64,000 nt of DNA from Methylophaga sp. (GCA_026988435.1 JALSLH010000093.1:1-64000); one strand, 5' to 3'; counted from the stretch's first letter, positions 37,771 to 47,711 are shown. A program made the numbers and translations. The notes: generated by a model not told the origin, from the letters alone.

Positions 37771-38754
37771 TTAGCTTAATCCAAAGCTCTGTACAGCATT
37801 AATACTCTTCTTATCCAAAACCAACATCATCAACCGATCAACACCAACAGCCACACCAGAACATTCAGGTAAACCCGATTGCATGGCGGCAAGGAGATTT
37901 TCATCTATTGGTATTATTGGTTTGCCTTGTTGTTTTCGTTGCTGATTATCTGCTTCGAAGCGCTGGCGTAATTCATCAGCATCTAATAATTCATTATAGC
38001 CATTGGCAAGTTCAACGCCATCAATATAAAGCTCAAAACGATCAGCGACTGCATTGCCTTGTTGATCGTATTTAATTTTAGCTAATTGTGCTTGTGATGC
38101 GGGGAAGTCATAGATAAAAAGTGGACAATTTAGGCTGGCTAATTTGGGTTCTATTACATAGCTCATTAGTAGTTCTTGCCAGCCATCCCTATCGGTTTCA
38201 AAATCTTTCGGTAGTGAATTTATTCGCGCCTGTGCACAGTGTTTTATGTCATTATCAGGGCAGGTCAATACATTTAACTTAAAGAAAAACTCAAACACAG
38301 CGCGATAACTTAAACGCATAACGGAATTAATTTGAAAAACGTGCTGCAAAAGTGCATTGACCTCATCAATAAGTTGATGCAAGTTTAGTCCCGGGCGATA
38401 CCATTCCAGCATGGTGAATTCAGGCGAATGCAGTCTGCCCTGTTCACCATTGCGAAAGACGCGGGCTATTTGATAGATTGAACCCGAGTCTGCCGCCAGC
38501 AATCGCTTCATTGTGAATTCGGGTGAGGTTTGCAGGTAATGCGTTTGTTTGCTATTTGTACCTATGGGGGCATAGTCGGTGGTAAAGCTATCTAAATAAG
38601 GCGCTGTGGGCGCTGTTATTGACAGTATTGGGGTTTCGACCTCCCACACATCACGTTCAGCAAAAAAAAGGCGGGCATCAGCTAAATACTGAGCCCGCTT
38701 TTTTAGTGTTTCTATATCAGCTGAGGGTTGCCAGCTTTTTCCATTTACACTCAT
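37771..38754 (-). CDS. epmA: EF-P--(R)-beta-lysine ligase EpmA (PoxA/GenX)
   Basis: EpmA is a truncated lysyl-tRNA-synthetase homologue that attaches beta-lysine to Lys34 of EF-P. The 327-residue protein has class II motif 2 'FRNGEQGRLHSPEFTMLEWYR' and motif 3 'GVAVGVDRLMMLVL', without an anticodon-binding domain. I chose ATG 38754 ('MSVNGKSWQPSADIETLKKR'), which matches the EpmA N-terminus; the longer reading from 38799 would translate a palindromic repeat. efp lies just upstream on the same strand. Confidence 0.95.
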   Translation of the reverse strand: MSVNGKSWQPSADIETLKKRAQYLADARLFFAERDVWEVETPILSITAPTAPYLDSFTTDYAPIGTNSKQTHYLQTSPEFTMKRLLAADSGSIYQIARVFRNGEQGRLHSPEFTMLEWYRPGLNLHQLIDEVNALLQHVFQINSVMRLSYRAVFEFFFKLNVLTCPDNDIKHCAQARINSLPKDFETDRDGWQELLMSYVIEPKLASLNCPLFIYDFPASQAQLAKIKYDQQGNAVADRFELYIDGVELANGYNELLDADELRQRFEADNQQRKQQGKPIIPIDENLLAAMQSGLPECSGVAVGVDRLMMLVLDKKSINAVQSFGLS

Positions 38755-38764
38755 TAATTTCTCT

Positions 38765-38865
38765 GTCATCCCCGCATGTTTTAAGCGGGGCTCTTCCATG
38801 CACGGTTTAAACAGTGACTATATTGCTTACTCCATAGATTCTCGATAAAAGAATTCGAGAATGAC
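38765..38865. repeat. Palindromic intergenic repeat (GTCAT family), two hairpins
   Basis: The element opens with GTCAT (38765) and closes with ATGAC (38865). Each end is a hairpin: CCCCGC/GCGGGG (38770-38790) and ATTCTCGA/TCGAGAAT (38838-38862). It fills the gap between efp and epmA and overlaps the longer N-terminal reading of epmA. Its outer ends match the repeat at 33352-33423, although the cores differ. Confidence 0.7.
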
Positions 38866-38868
38866 GAC

Positions 38869-39438
38869 TTATTTTTTAGCACGTTCTACATACTCACCCG
38901 ACCGTGTATCAATACGCAGTAAGTCACCGATATTCATAAATAATGGCACACGTACTACCGCACCTGTCTCTAATGTCGCTGGTTTGCCTCCAGTGCCCGC
39001 TGTATCACCTTTTAACCCGGGGTCTGTTTCTGTCACTTCTAAGTTTACAAAATTAGGTGCAGTTACTAATAAAGGTGCGCCGTTCCACTGTGTCACAGTA
39101 TAAACATACTGTTCTTTTAACCATTTTTTACAGTCTGCTATCGCATTTGCATCAGCGGCATGTTGCTCAAATGTTTCTGCGTCCATGAAATACCAAAACT
39201 CACCATCGGTGTAGGAATATTCTAATTCAACTTCCATTACATCAGCTGCTTCTACGCTATCACCTGATTTAAAGGTGCGCTCGTTTACTCGCCCTGTTTT
39301 TAAATTGCGAAATTTAACGCGGTTAAACGCTTGGCCTTTTCCCGGCTTTACTAATTCATTTTCAATGATGCTACATGGATCGCCATCTAGGATAAATTTA
39401 AGCCCTTGTTTAAATTGATTTGTACTAACACTTGCCAT
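38869..39438 (-). CDS. efp: Translation elongation factor P
   Basis: EF-P rescues ribosomes stalled at polyproline. The 189-residue protein has three beta-barrel domains and the modified lysine K34 in 'VKPGKGQAF', the same position and context as in E. coli. The window also encodes EpmA and EpmB, which make the beta-lysyl modification. efp is transcribed leftward, away from epmB; the 222-nt gap between them should carry both promoters. Confidence 0.98.
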   Translation of the reverse strand: MASVSTNQFKQGLKFILDGDPCSIIENELVKPGKGQAFNRVKFRNLKTGRVNERTFKSGDSVEAADVMEVELEYSYTDGEFWYFMDAETFEQHAADANAIADCKKWLKEQYVYTVTQWNGAPLLVTAPNFVNLEVTETDPGLKGDTAGTGGKPATLETGAVVRVPLFMNIGDLLRIDTRSGEYVERAKK

Positions 39439-39660
39439 GATGACCTCTTTTGAGCGACGATCTACGTCTGTTTAAAATATTAAGTCGATATGATACCGCA
39501 AACTTAGCAACGATACCCATAATCATTGAAATTGCGGTTTTCCAGTGCGTATAATGGATTGTGATAGCAAGGCATATTCTCAACGTAATAGCCATTCTAT
39601 TATTTGATAATATAACGTGGCTAGCGCATTCAGTATGCCTGCTGGAAAGGTGAAATTTCA

Positions 39661-40659
39661 TTGCTTATGGGTATAAACACGAAACAAGATTGGCAAATTT
39701 CATTAGCGAATTGCATTAGTGACCCTGCTATTTTGTTAAGTCAGCTTGGTTTGACTGATCGGCTTACTGCAATTGATGGCGACATTGTCAAAAAATTCCC
39801 ATTACGCGTGCCTCAAAACTACATTAATAAAATGCGTTATGGTGATGCTGATGATCCTCTTTTACGGCAAGTTTTCCCGCTTATTGATGAAGGTTTAGCC
39901 GTCGAGAATTTTGTCACTGATCCTGTGGGTGATGGTTTAGCGATTACCGCACCCGGTATTTTACAAAAATATCATGGGCGCGCTTTATTGGTGACAACGG
40001 GTGCTTGCGCCATTCATTGTCGTTATTGTTTTCGTCGTCATTTCCCTTATGGTGACAGCAATCCCTTAGCCAGCCAATGGCTAGAAACATTATCTACACT
40101 ACGCGCTGATATCAGCATTAATGAGGTTATTTTAAGTGGTGGCGATCCACTGGTGCTTAGCGACACTAAACTGGCATCGATGGTCGCTGATTTAGAAAAG
40201 ATTCCTCATCTCAAACGATTACGCATTCATACCCGTTTGCCGATTGTTTTGCCTGAACGAATTGACTCACATTTATTAAAATGGATTAAAAATACGCGCT
40301 TACAAGTCATTATGGTGGTGCATGCGAATCATGCGAATGAAATTGATGATGACGTTGCTACAGCGTTAGACCGTATACGACTTGCTGGCTGTCAGTTATT
40401 AAATCAATCGGTTTTACTTAAGGGTATTAATGATAATGCAGAAAGTTTAATCGCCTTGAGTGAACGCCTCAGTGAGGTTAATGTGATTCCGTATTACTTA
40501 CACTTGCTCGATCCCGTTGTGGGAGCAAGCCATTTTGATGTGTCTGATCAGATCGGAATTGAGCTGATCGATACTATTCGAAAGAAATTGCCAGGTTACC
40601 TTGTGCCCCGTTTAGTGCGAGAACAGCAAGGCGAAGCTAGCAAAACAACAATCGCTTAG
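39661..40659 (+). CDS. epmB: EF-P beta-lysylation protein EpmB (lysine 2,3-aminomutase-like)
   Basis: EpmB is a radical-SAM, PLP-dependent enzyme converting alpha-lysine to (R)-beta-lysine for EF-P. The 332-residue protein has the radical-SAM cluster CAIHCRYCFRRHFPY, 'LSGGDPLVLSD' and a PLP lysine region near the C-terminus ('LDPVVGASHFDV'). The start may be TTG 39661, about 10 nt after AAAGG, or ATG 39667. It ends one nucleotide before the convergent citrate synthase stop. Confidence 0.95.
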   Translation: MLMGINTKQDWQISLANCISDPAILLSQLGLTDRLTAIDGDIVKKFPLRVPQNYINKMRYGDADDPLLRQVFPLIDEGLAVENFVTDPVGDGLAITAPGILQKYHGRALLVTTGACAIHCRYCFRRHFPYGDSNPLASQWLETLSTLRADISINEVILSGGDPLVLSDTKLASMVADLEKIPHLKRLRIHTRLPIVLPERIDSHLLKWIKNTRLQVIMVVHANHANEIDDDVATALDRIRLAGCQLLNQSVLLKGINDNAESLIALSERLSEVNVIPYYLHLLDPVVGASHFDVSDQIGIELIDTIRKKLPGYLVPRLVREQQGEASKTTIA

Positions 40660-40660
40660 C

Positions 40661-41821
40661 TTATGAGCGTTCTGCTAAAGGCATGTAGTCACGAATTTCA
40701 CTACCAGTATAAATCTGTGTAGGTCGATAAATACGGTTGTTTGCAATCTGTTCACGCCAATGCGCTAACCAACCTGCTGATCGTGCTACGGCAAACAAAG
40801 CGGTAAATTGATCGGCTGGAATACCCATTTCGGCATAAAGAATACCCGAGTAAAAATCAACATTTGGATAAACGCCCTTATGACCTAAACGATCAACACA
40901 TATTTCTTCAACTTTCATTGCTGTTTCAAACGTTTTATCTAAGCTGCTACCGCGATCTTCAATCAATTCTTCAACCAATTTATGTAAAATAGTTGCACGA
41001 GGATCTTTAACTTTATACTCTCTATGACCCATTCCCCAAATCACTTCTTTTTTTGCTAAGGCATTATCAATCCATGCTTCTGCATTTTCAGGGCTACCAA
41101 TTTCTTTCATCATATCAACTACACGTGAATTTGCACCACCGTGTAGCGGGCCTGATAGTGTGCCAATCGCACCAGAAATAACACTGTAAGGTGTCGCTAA
41201 TGTTGAGCCTGAAACTAAAGCTGAAAATGTTGAGGCGTTTAAGGTGTGCTCGGCATGAAGAATCAAACAGACATCCATGATTTTTGCCATCATTGGATCA
41301 GGTTCTTTACCCGTGAACATATAGAGTAAGTTTTCTGCAACCGATAGATCTTCACGAGGTTCAATTGGATCATAACCTTGACGCATATGCTCCCACATTG
41401 CCACCAGCGGCGCCATTGATGCAATAATGTTCACCGTCATATTGCGAACATAGTTTAAATCTTCACAAGCATCACCACTTGTTAGGCATTCATTGCCGGG
41501 ATAGAACATACCTAAACTAGATACGGCTGTTTGCAACATATCCATCGGATGACCCGTTGCTGGGAAATGATGCATCATTTCACGGATATGGTATTTGATT
41601 CGGTATTGGCTACGTAGCTGAGTAGTAAACTCTGACAGTTCTGCTGCTGTTGGTAATTCACCTCGAAGCAGCAAGAGTGTTGTTTCTTCAAAACTGCTAT
41701 TTTCTGCTAGGGTCTGTAACGTATATCCGCGATAAGAAAGTAAACCCTTCTCACCATCGATAAATGATATGGCTGACTTTGTTGCAGCAACGCCTTCTAA
41801 ACCAGGTAAAAAATCACTCAT
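40661..41821 (-). CDS. Citrate synthase (short type)
   Basis: This 386-residue enzyme condenses acetyl-CoA and oxaloacetate. Catalytic His regions 'GPLHGGANSRVVDMM' and 'GMGHREYKVKDPRA' and the Asp region near 'VDFYSGILYAEMGIP' are present. It is shorter than E. coli GltA (427) and lacks an N-terminal NADH-binding domain, resembling the dimeric type and 2-methylcitrate synthases. No prpB, prpD or acn genes are adjacent, so I call it citrate synthase, with methylcitrate synthase as an alternative. Confidence 0.92.
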   Translation of the reverse strand: MSDFLPGLEGVAATKSAISFIDGEKGLLSYRGYTLQTLAENSSFEETTLLLLRGELPTAAELSEFTTQLRSQYRIKYHIREMMHHFPATGHPMDMLQTAVSSLGMFYPGNECLTSGDACEDLNYVRNMTVNIIASMAPLVAMWEHMRQGYDPIEPREDLSVAENLLYMFTGKEPDPMMAKIMDVCLILHAEHTLNASTFSALVSGSTLATPYSVISGAIGTLSGPLHGGANSRVVDMMKEIGSPENAEAWIDNALAKKEVIWGMGHREYKVKDPRATILHKLVEELIEDRGSSLDKTFETAMKVEEICVDRLGHKGVYPNVDFYSGILYAEMGIPADQFTALFAVARSAGWLAHWREQIANNRIYRPTQIYTGSEIRDYMPLAERS

Positions 41822-41895
41822 TCCGAATACCTTTGCAAACTAATCAATCAGTTTACTTGTAATTAACATGGACGAGCATCATACCAGAAACGCAA

Positions 41896-43617
41896 TTATG
41901 CTGGCATCAAATATTCTTCAAAAGATTCAGAATCATCTTTTTCTGCACCTTGTGCAGAAAATGTAAACTGAGCAAACCCTTCGCTATGCCACACATCTTT
42001 GCCTAGTGTTGCAAGAATTTCTTCTCCGTGATGTGATAATTGAAGTTTATTGCCAATTCTAAACTCAGCTCTAGGCAACAACAAAGTGTCACCATAGTCA
42101 CTGTCAGCCATCCATAACGCATTCATTGTCAATTCATCGGTTGTGCCTTCTTTATTGATCAAGACACTATCTACTTGAGCAGATAATAAATACAAACCGA
42201 CATACAATTTATTTTCAGCAATTCTCATCCACCGTACAATGCCTAGCGTCCATATCTGGGGATCATAACCTCGGATAAACATCATTTCACCAATGAATAA
42301 ACCACTTCCGTGGAGATCATTACAACTGATGCAAGCCCCCATTTTACTTTCATTTTCAACAGTAAACTTATGCCGTCGAACCGTAGGTATATCATCATCC
42401 TGTTGCTTGACTTGTCTTTTCACCGAAACGTCTCTAGCAGATGTAGGTTGAATCGTCGGTGTATAAAATTGTAGCGTATCCCAATCAATGCTGGTGATAT
42501 CAAGCTCTGATTCCCCTATTTTTACTTTAGGAATAGGAGAATTTATTACATCATCATTCATTATGGCATCAATATGCTCTAAGAATAAGTCAATATCCTG
42601 CAAGCCCATTACAACTTCTACGGGTTCGTTATCACCGTCATACTGTTCTTCACTATCCGTTTTTGATGCCTCTAAAGCCAAGACAATCTGCTCTAATAAT
42701 TTTTCTGTCATACCTTTTTGATCAAATGATTCAGGCTTATCATCTGAATTTTGCCACCGTTTTAACTGGCGAAGCAAATTACTATTATCAATCACCATTT
42801 TATTTGCAATATTTTTAAGTTCAGGATAATAAACCGGGCCGTAGTCATCGTCAAAGCCTACGGCATAGCCATGTGAAGAGTCACCATTTTTGCGCACCTG
42901 AATAAGGCTTGTCCACGGTGTTAAGCCATAATAAACCTGTTCTAACTCTGCGCCACGTAAGCTATAAGGGGCAATCATTGATAATAATAAAATGCGATTA
43001 TAAAGTGTATCTATACTGCCTTTTTCTTCAAAATAGGCTAAGTCATCTTTTAAGGTATTCGTCGTTAAACCTTGTTGCAATGAGAATGAGTATGTGCAAT
43101 TTAACTCAAACCACGCCCTTTTAGGCGGCACACAACACAAAATATATGACAACCGAATTTGTTCACTCAAATAATACATTGTCCTTTGGGCTAAGATGGT
43201 ATATTGATTTCGGTTCATCAATCCTATTTTTTTCTGAGCCATGCTAGACAGTAAATGCTGATATCCTACCGCCATTCCATGTATCATTTTGCGCGTTAAC
43301 CATTGAATCTCTTGTGACTCTCTTGATAGGTCAAGGTTTCTTCTAGAAAATCGTTTAGTTAACGACATATACAAATGTGCAACCACAGGGCGCAATTGCT
43401 CTAACATGGCAAATCGATCTTTGTCCGAAATGTTGATTTGATTGAGCTGTTGAATATATCTAGGAATTTCATAACTCAACTGACCAATATTCAATAATGG
43501 CAATCCTTCCAACCATTTTCCTAATTTAGCGGGTGTCAATGGAATATCAGCCGCCTTTCTTGGCGAGATCAACTCAGGGAGTTGATACGCTAATATCTCC
43601 GATACATCTTTTGCCAT
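41896..43617 (-). CDS. Uncharacterised 573-residue cytoplasmic protein
   Basis: I cannot name this protein. The N-terminal 330 residues are helical and leucine-rich ('QLRPVVAHLYMSLTKRFSRRNLDLS'). A linker of about 90 residues is acidic then polar. The last 170 residues are beta-rich, starting near 'GACISCNDLHGSGLFIGEMMFIRG', with 'WTLGIVRWMRIAENKLYVGLYLL', which could be a PilZ-like barrel. No signal peptide or membrane helices are seen. It stands alone between citrate synthase and a Tat flavoprotein. A cyclic-di-GMP link is only a suggestion from the C-terminal pattern. Confidence 0.8.
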   Translation of the reverse strand: MAKDVSEILAYQLPELISPRKAADIPLTPAKLGKWLEGLPLLNIGQLSYEIPRYIQQLNQINISDKDRFAMLEQLRPVVAHLYMSLTKRFSRRNLDLSRESQEIQWLTRKMIHGMAVGYQHLLSSMAQKKIGLMNRNQYTILAQRTMYYLSEQIRLSYILCCVPPKRAWFELNCTYSFSLQQGLTTNTLKDDLAYFEEKGSIDTLYNRILLLSMIAPYSLRGAELEQVYYGLTPWTSLIQVRKNGDSSHGYAVGFDDDYGPVYYPELKNIANKMVIDNSNLLRQLKRWQNSDDKPESFDQKGMTEKLLEQIVLALEASKTDSEEQYDGDNEPVEVVMGLQDIDLFLEHIDAIMNDDVINSPIPKVKIGESELDITSIDWDTLQFYTPTIQPTSARDVSVKRQVKQQDDDIPTVRRHKFTVENESKMGACISCNDLHGSGLFIGEMMFIRGYDPQIWTLGIVRWMRIAENKLYVGLYLLSAQVDSVLINKEGTTDELTMNALWMADSDYGDTLLLPRAEFRIGNKLQLSHHGEEILATLGKDVWHSEGFAQFTFSAQGAEKDDSESFEEYLMPA

Positions 43618-43716
43618 GGTCTTTCCTTCAAACTATATGTATACAAACTATCCTAGCATGTCGTGTATGATACTTTCACCCCTAAAACTGGGGATGTTTG
43701 CAAAATAAACGTCAGA

Positions 43717-44988
43717 TTAGCGCAGTATATCTTGCCAAATATTCTTAGCCCAAGCATCCGCATAATCACCCTCAAGCTTGCTTGCTTTGTCAGATACGCC
43801 ATGTCCAGGCATAACTAACATTGCTTCTTTATCTTTGTTATATCGATATACTGCCGCAACATGCATTGCTTGTTTATCATCGACAAAACTATAACACGTG
43901 TTACTAAAAACAGGTTCTTGCTCTGGTTCTTGCTCTGCCAATAATGCTGAAACTGCTGCTGCGCATACTTTCGCTTGTGCATTAGCCATATGGCCTGATT
44001 TAGGTAATTTAGCGTGAACCGCATCGCCAATAACATGCACGTTCGCTTTTTCAGTCGATTCATACGTTAAAAAATCAACTTTGCACCAACGATTATCAAC
44101 ATTAATAATGCCTGCCATTTCAGCAACTTTGCCTGCTTTTTGATTTGGAATTACATTGACCACATCAGCTGCAAATGTATCAAATTCAGTTTCAACGCTT
44201 AAGCTAGCCACATCAACACTTTCAATCAAGCTATTCGGCACATATTCAATTAAACTTGAATAGTATTTTTGCCACGCTGCCTTAAAAAGTGCTTTTTTAG
44301 ATGCAACATCGCCATTGGCATCTAATATAATTAATTTAGCGCTTGGATTATGGTTTTTCAAATAATGTGCAACTTGGCAGGCACGCTCATAGGGGCCTGG
44401 CGGACACTTAAATGGCGTGGCAGGCACGGTCATGACCATTGTTCCGCCTTGTTTCATACCATGTAGTTGGTTTTTTAGATTCTCAGTCTGAGGGCCAGCT
44501 TTCCACGCATGTGGGACTTTTTGCTGTGCTTCATAACTTGCCAACATCGGTAAGTCATCATAAATAAAGTCAACACCAGGGGCGATGATAAGCCGGTCAT
44601 AAGCCACAATCACACCATCATGTAATGTTACCTGTTGTTTATCAGTATCAACGAATACCACTTCAGCCTGCACGGTTTTAATATCATAATTATCAGCCAA
44701 GCCATTATAGTCATGTGTTAATTGTTGCAGGGTACGACTACCACTTAAAACAAGATTACTTTGAGGGCATGATACAAATTGAGCATTGCGCTCAATCATG
44801 ACGACTTCAGTGTTCTTTGACCACATTGCGACATATTTGGCTGCTGTAGCACCGGCAAATCCGCCACCAATAACAACAACTCTTTTTTGTTTGCTTGGCG
44901 ATCTGCTTGCAATCGCAGTTGCAGGTATCGCTACAGCTACGCCAGCAACTGCTGCTGTTTTAATAAAATCTCTTCGCTTCAATGTCAT
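43717..44988 (-). CDS. Flavocytochrome c sulfide dehydrogenase-type flavoprotein (FccB/SoxF-like)
   Basis: This 423-residue protein has a Tat signal (RRDFIKTAAVAGVAVAIPA), an FAD-binding Rossmann motif 'VVVIGGGFAGATAAKYV' and cysteines equivalent to the FccB flavin-linking and redox cysteines ('FVSCPQSN' and 'FKCPPGPYERAC'), ending with the FCSD flavin-binding domain. FccB oxidises sulfide to sulfur, normally with a diheme or monoheme cytochrome FccA. No cytochrome gene is adjacent. I chose ATG 44988 (AAAGG 8 nt upstream, intact Tat signal). A sulfide:quinone-type role remains possible. Confidence 0.9.
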   Translation of the reverse strand: MTLKRRDFIKTAAVAGVAVAIPATAIASRSPSKQKRVVVIGGGFAGATAAKYVAMWSKNTEVVMIERNAQFVSCPQSNLVLSGSRTLQQLTHDYNGLADNYDIKTVQAEVVFVDTDKQQVTLHDGVIVAYDRLIIAPGVDFIYDDLPMLASYEAQQKVPHAWKAGPQTENLKNQLHGMKQGGTMVMTVPATPFKCPPGPYERACQVAHYLKNHNPSAKLIILDANGDVASKKALFKAAWQKYYSSLIEYVPNSLIESVDVASLSVETEFDTFAADVVNVIPNQKAGKVAEMAGIINVDNRWCKVDFLTYESTEKANVHVIGDAVHAKLPKSGHMANAQAKVCAAAVSALLAEQEPEQEPVFSNTCYSFVDDKQAMHVAAVYRYNKDKEAMLVMPGHGVSDKASKLEGDYADAWAKNIWQDILR

Positions 44989-45021
44989 ATCAGTACCTTT
45001 TATTTTTCTGGTCAAAATCAA

Positions 45022-45978
45022 CTATGAAACATGCCCTCCTTGTGCTTGCAAGTCCGCATGATAAGACGACCTCACCATTGGCCCGCTTGCAACATGTTCA
45101 AAGCCCATTTGTTTACCAATTAATGCTAATTGGTCAAACTCTGCAGGTGTAACAAACCGTTCTACGGCTAAATGATGACGACTAGGTTGTAGATACTGAC
45201 CTAGTGTTAGCATTCGACAGCCATGATCACGTAAATCTTGCATCACTTGCTGTACTTCTTCTAAGGTTTCTCCTAATCCTAACATTAATCCTGATTTTGT
45301 AGGGACTTTAGGATGCATTTCTTGGAATTTGTTAATCAAGTCTAGTGACCATTGGTAATCTGAGCCGGGGCGAACCGCTTTATATAAACGAGGAATGCTC
45401 TCTAAATTATGATTAAAAATATCAGGGGGACTTTTTGTCAGTTGTTCTAAAGCGACTTCCATACGCCCACGAAAGTCAGGCACTAGTACCTCAATCGTTG
45501 TTTGAGGCGATTGCTTACGAACTTCGGCTATACATTGGGTAAAGTGTGCGCTGCCACCATCACGCAGGTCATCACGATCTACTGAAGTGATAACTACATG
45601 TTTTAACTGCATAGTTGCTATGGTTTTAGCTAAGTGATTCGGCTCATTTTTGTCTAAGGGATCAGGTCGGCCATGGGCAATGTCACAGAAAGGGCAGCGT
45701 CGTGTACAAATATTACCCATAATCAAAAAGGTAGCCGTACCATGTGTAAAACACTCACCTAGATTCGGGCAAGCGGCCTCTTCACAGACCGTATGCAAGT
45801 TATTTTCACGCAATAGTGTTTTTAATCGAGAAACTTCAGGGTTGCTATGTGTTTTGGCACGGATCCATGTTGGTTTTCTCTTAGGATCACTGGGTATGAT
45901 TTTTATCGGGATCCGTGAAACCTTTGATTCGCCTTTTAAAGCCTTTACATCTCTCTTTTTTGGTACTTCTTCAGTCAT
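45022..45978 (-). CDS. lipA: Lipoyl synthase
   Basis: LipA is a radical-SAM enzyme that inserts two sulfurs into octanoyl groups. The 318-residue protein has both clusters: the N-terminal C-x4-C-x5-C ('[12 protein letters not shown]') and the SAM cluster C-x3-C-x2-C ('CTRRCPFC'), followed by '[10 protein letters not shown]' and the C-terminal '[11 protein letters not shown]' serine ligand. lipB lies 6 nt upstream. Standard length. Confidence 0.97.
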   Translation of the reverse strand: MTEEVPKKRDVKALKGESKVSRIPIKIIPSDPKRKPTWIRAKTHSNPEVSRLKTLLRENNLHTVCEEAACPNLGECFTHGTATFLIMGNICTRRCPFCDIAHGRPDPLDKNEPNHLAKTIATMQLKHVVITSVDRDDLRDGGSAHFTQCIAEVRKQSPQTTIEVLVPDFRGRMEVALEQLTKSPPDIFNHNLESIPRLYKAVRPGSDYQWSLDLINKFQEMHPKVPTKSGLMLGLGETLEEVQQVMQDLRDHGCRMLTLGQYLQPSRHHLAVERFVTPAEFDQLALIGKQMGFEHVASGPMVRSSYHADLQAQGGHVS

Positions 45979-45984
45979 GCATTT

Positions 45985-46590
45985 TCACTCTTGTTGTAAT
46001 TGTTTTTCAAATTCAACTACAAATTGTTGTTTTGCCTGAGCCATCGTTAATTCAACACCCAATATTTTCAGATCAATCATTTCCATACCGGCTAAACCAC
46101 AGGGATTAATATATGAAAAGGGAGTTAAGTCCATATCAATATTTAAACTCAGTCCATGATAACAGGCTCCGCGCTTTACTCTTAGCCCTAATGATGCAAT
46201 TTTACAACCATCAACATAAACACCCGGTGCATCTGATCGCGCCTGCCCTTCAATACCCAATGTATCAAGTAAACTAATCACACTGTTTTCTAGGTGAGAT
46301 ACCATTTGTCGCACACCAATATTACGGCGTTTTATATCAAACAAGGTATAAGCAATTAATTGTCCTGGGCCATGATACGTCACTTGCCCGCCGCGATCTG
46401 TTTTAACTACAGAAATATTTTTAGTCTCAAAGATATGTTCGTCTTTACCATTTAGGCCTTGGGTAAAAACGGGGTTATGTTCTAACAACCATAATTCATC
46501 TACCGTGCTGTTATCACGCTGGGCAGTAAATTTCTGCATTGCCTCACAGGTCGGTTGAAAATCTACCAGCCCTAAATCTCTAATTAACAT
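45985..46590 (-). CDS. lipB: Octanoyl-ACP:protein octanoyltransferase
   Basis: LipB transfers octanoate from acyl carrier protein to lipoyl domains. The 201-residue protein has '[20 protein letters not shown]' and the catalytic cysteine in '[11 protein letters not shown]', with the partner lysine in '[15 protein letters not shown]'. Its start is shared with the stop of the ybeD-like gene (1-nt overlap), and lipA follows. Confidence 0.97.
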   Translation of the reverse strand: MLIRDLGLVDFQPTCEAMQKFTAQRDNSTVDELWLLEHNPVFTQGLNGKDEHIFETKNISVVKTDRGGQVTYHGPGQLIAYTLFDIKRRNIGVRQMVSHLENSVISLLDTLGIEGQARSDAPGVYVDGCKIASLGLRVKRGACYHGLSLNIDMDLTPFSYINPCGLAGMEMIDLKILGVELTMAQAKQQFVVEFEKQLQQE

Positions 46591-46862
46591 TACAGAATAT
46601 ATTTAACCTGTTCATGATCAATGAGGGCTTTATAAATAGTATCGAGTTGTTGCTTACTTTCAGCGTGAAAATCAACCGTGACCGATGTGAATTTGCCGCC
46701 TGAGCTCTGTTTAGTTGTCACGGCGCCTTCTTTAATATCATCAACATATTGACGAATAATACCGACCACAATCGAATCAAAATCATCACTTGTTGGACCC
46801 ATCGCTTTAATCGCAAAGTCACACGGGAATGCCATTGATACTTCTGGTTTTTGCTCACTCAT
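46590..46862 (-). CDS. ybeD: YbeD-like protein (DUF493)
   Basis: This 90-residue protein has the ACT-like fold pattern of YbeD ('[22 protein letters not shown]' and '[13 protein letters not shown]'-type strand). Function is unproven; it is regularly found between dacA and lipB, as here. It overlaps the aminotransferase gene by 4 nt and lipB by 1 nt. Confidence 0.93.
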   Translation of the reverse strand: MSEQKPEVSMAFPCDFAIKAMGPTSDDFDSIVVGIIRQYVDDIKEGAVTTKQSSGGKFTSVTVDFHAESKQQLDTIYKALIDHEQVKYIL

Positions 46863-47707
46863 GCCGCACCATTTTTCTTATATTGTTGATAAAGTGCATC
46901 CATCTTTTGCCATACTGATCCAGGAATACCATCACCCACTGGCTTACCATCTAAAATAGTGATGGGAACCACTTCTTTTGTTGAGCTACTGACCCATATT
47001 TCATCGGCTTGTTTTAACTGGGAGTCTGTTACTGCTTCTTCAAGCAATGGCATATTATTGGCCTGAGCTATTTCAATCACCACTTCGCGCGTAATACCCG
47101 GTAATACCTTTTCATCTTTAGGCGCCGTATAGATGGTGCCGTCAATAACGACATAGGCATTACTTGCCGCGCCTTCCGTCAGGTAACCATCACGAATGAG
47201 TAATGCTTCTAAGGCTCCAGCTTCTAGAGCTTGCTGTTTAAGCATGCTATTCGGTAATAAAGTGATTGCTTTAATATTACAATTCTGCCAGCGGATATCT
47301 GGCAAAGTAATCGCCGCCGCACCCTCTGTTTTATATTTTTCCGGCACAGTTTGTAGTGGGTTACTCATCGCAAATGCTGTGGGTGTAACGCCTTCTGGAA
47401 AGACATGATCGCGTGGTGCTACACCTCGAGTCACTTGCAAGTATAACGATTGATCGCCACCACCATTTAACGCAACTAATTTTTCTATCAGATCTTCCCA
47501 CTGTGCGTTTGTATGTGGATTTTTCATCCTCACACCATCAAGACTTGCTTGCAAGCGTTCTAAGTGTCCGGTTAATTGAAAGCATTTTCCTTTATATACA
47601 GGGATAACTTCATAAACACCATCACCTAATAAAAAGCCACGGTCAAAAACAGATATCTGTGCCTGCTGTGCAGGGAGAAACGAACCGTTTAAATAAACCT
47701 CGCCCAC
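46859..47707 (-). CDS. dat: D-amino-acid transaminase
   Basis: This 282-residue fold-type IV PLP enzyme makes D-glutamate/D-alanine by transamination. The N-terminal 'SVFDRGFLLGDGVYEVIPVYKG', the PLP lysine in 'NCNIKAITLLPNSM', and 'EGAASNAYVVIDG' and 'LPGITREVV' fit D-amino-acid aminotransferase rather than BCAT or PabC. Its place between dacA and ybeD links D-amino-acid supply with peptidoglycan synthesis. Confidence 0.9.
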   Translation of the reverse strand: MGEVYLNGSFLPAQQAQISVFDRGFLLGDGVYEVIPVYKGKCFQLTGHLERLQASLDGVRMKNPHTNAQWEDLIEKLVALNGGGDQSLYLQVTRGVAPRDHVFPEGVTPTAFAMSNPLQTVPEKYKTEGAAAITLPDIRWQNCNIKAITLLPNSMLKQQALEAGALEALLIRDGYLTEGAASNAYVVIDGTIYTAPKDEKVLPGITREVVIEIAQANNMPLLEEAVTDSQLKQADEIWVSSSTKEVVPITILDGKPVGDGIPGSVWQKMDALYQQYKKNGAA

Positions 47708-47711
47708 TCAA

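Noticed and set aside
38755-38799. Longer start of epmA
   Set aside because: The extra residues are a translation of the palindromic repeat and do not match the EpmA N-terminus.
39425-39661. 78-codon ORF between efp and epmB
   Set aside because: It occupies the divergent promoter region, has no family pattern and is rich in residues typical of translated AT-rich spacer.
43677-43695. Terminator after the FccB-like gene
   Set aside because: A CCCC/GGGG mini-hairpin is present but no T run follows it on the minus strand.
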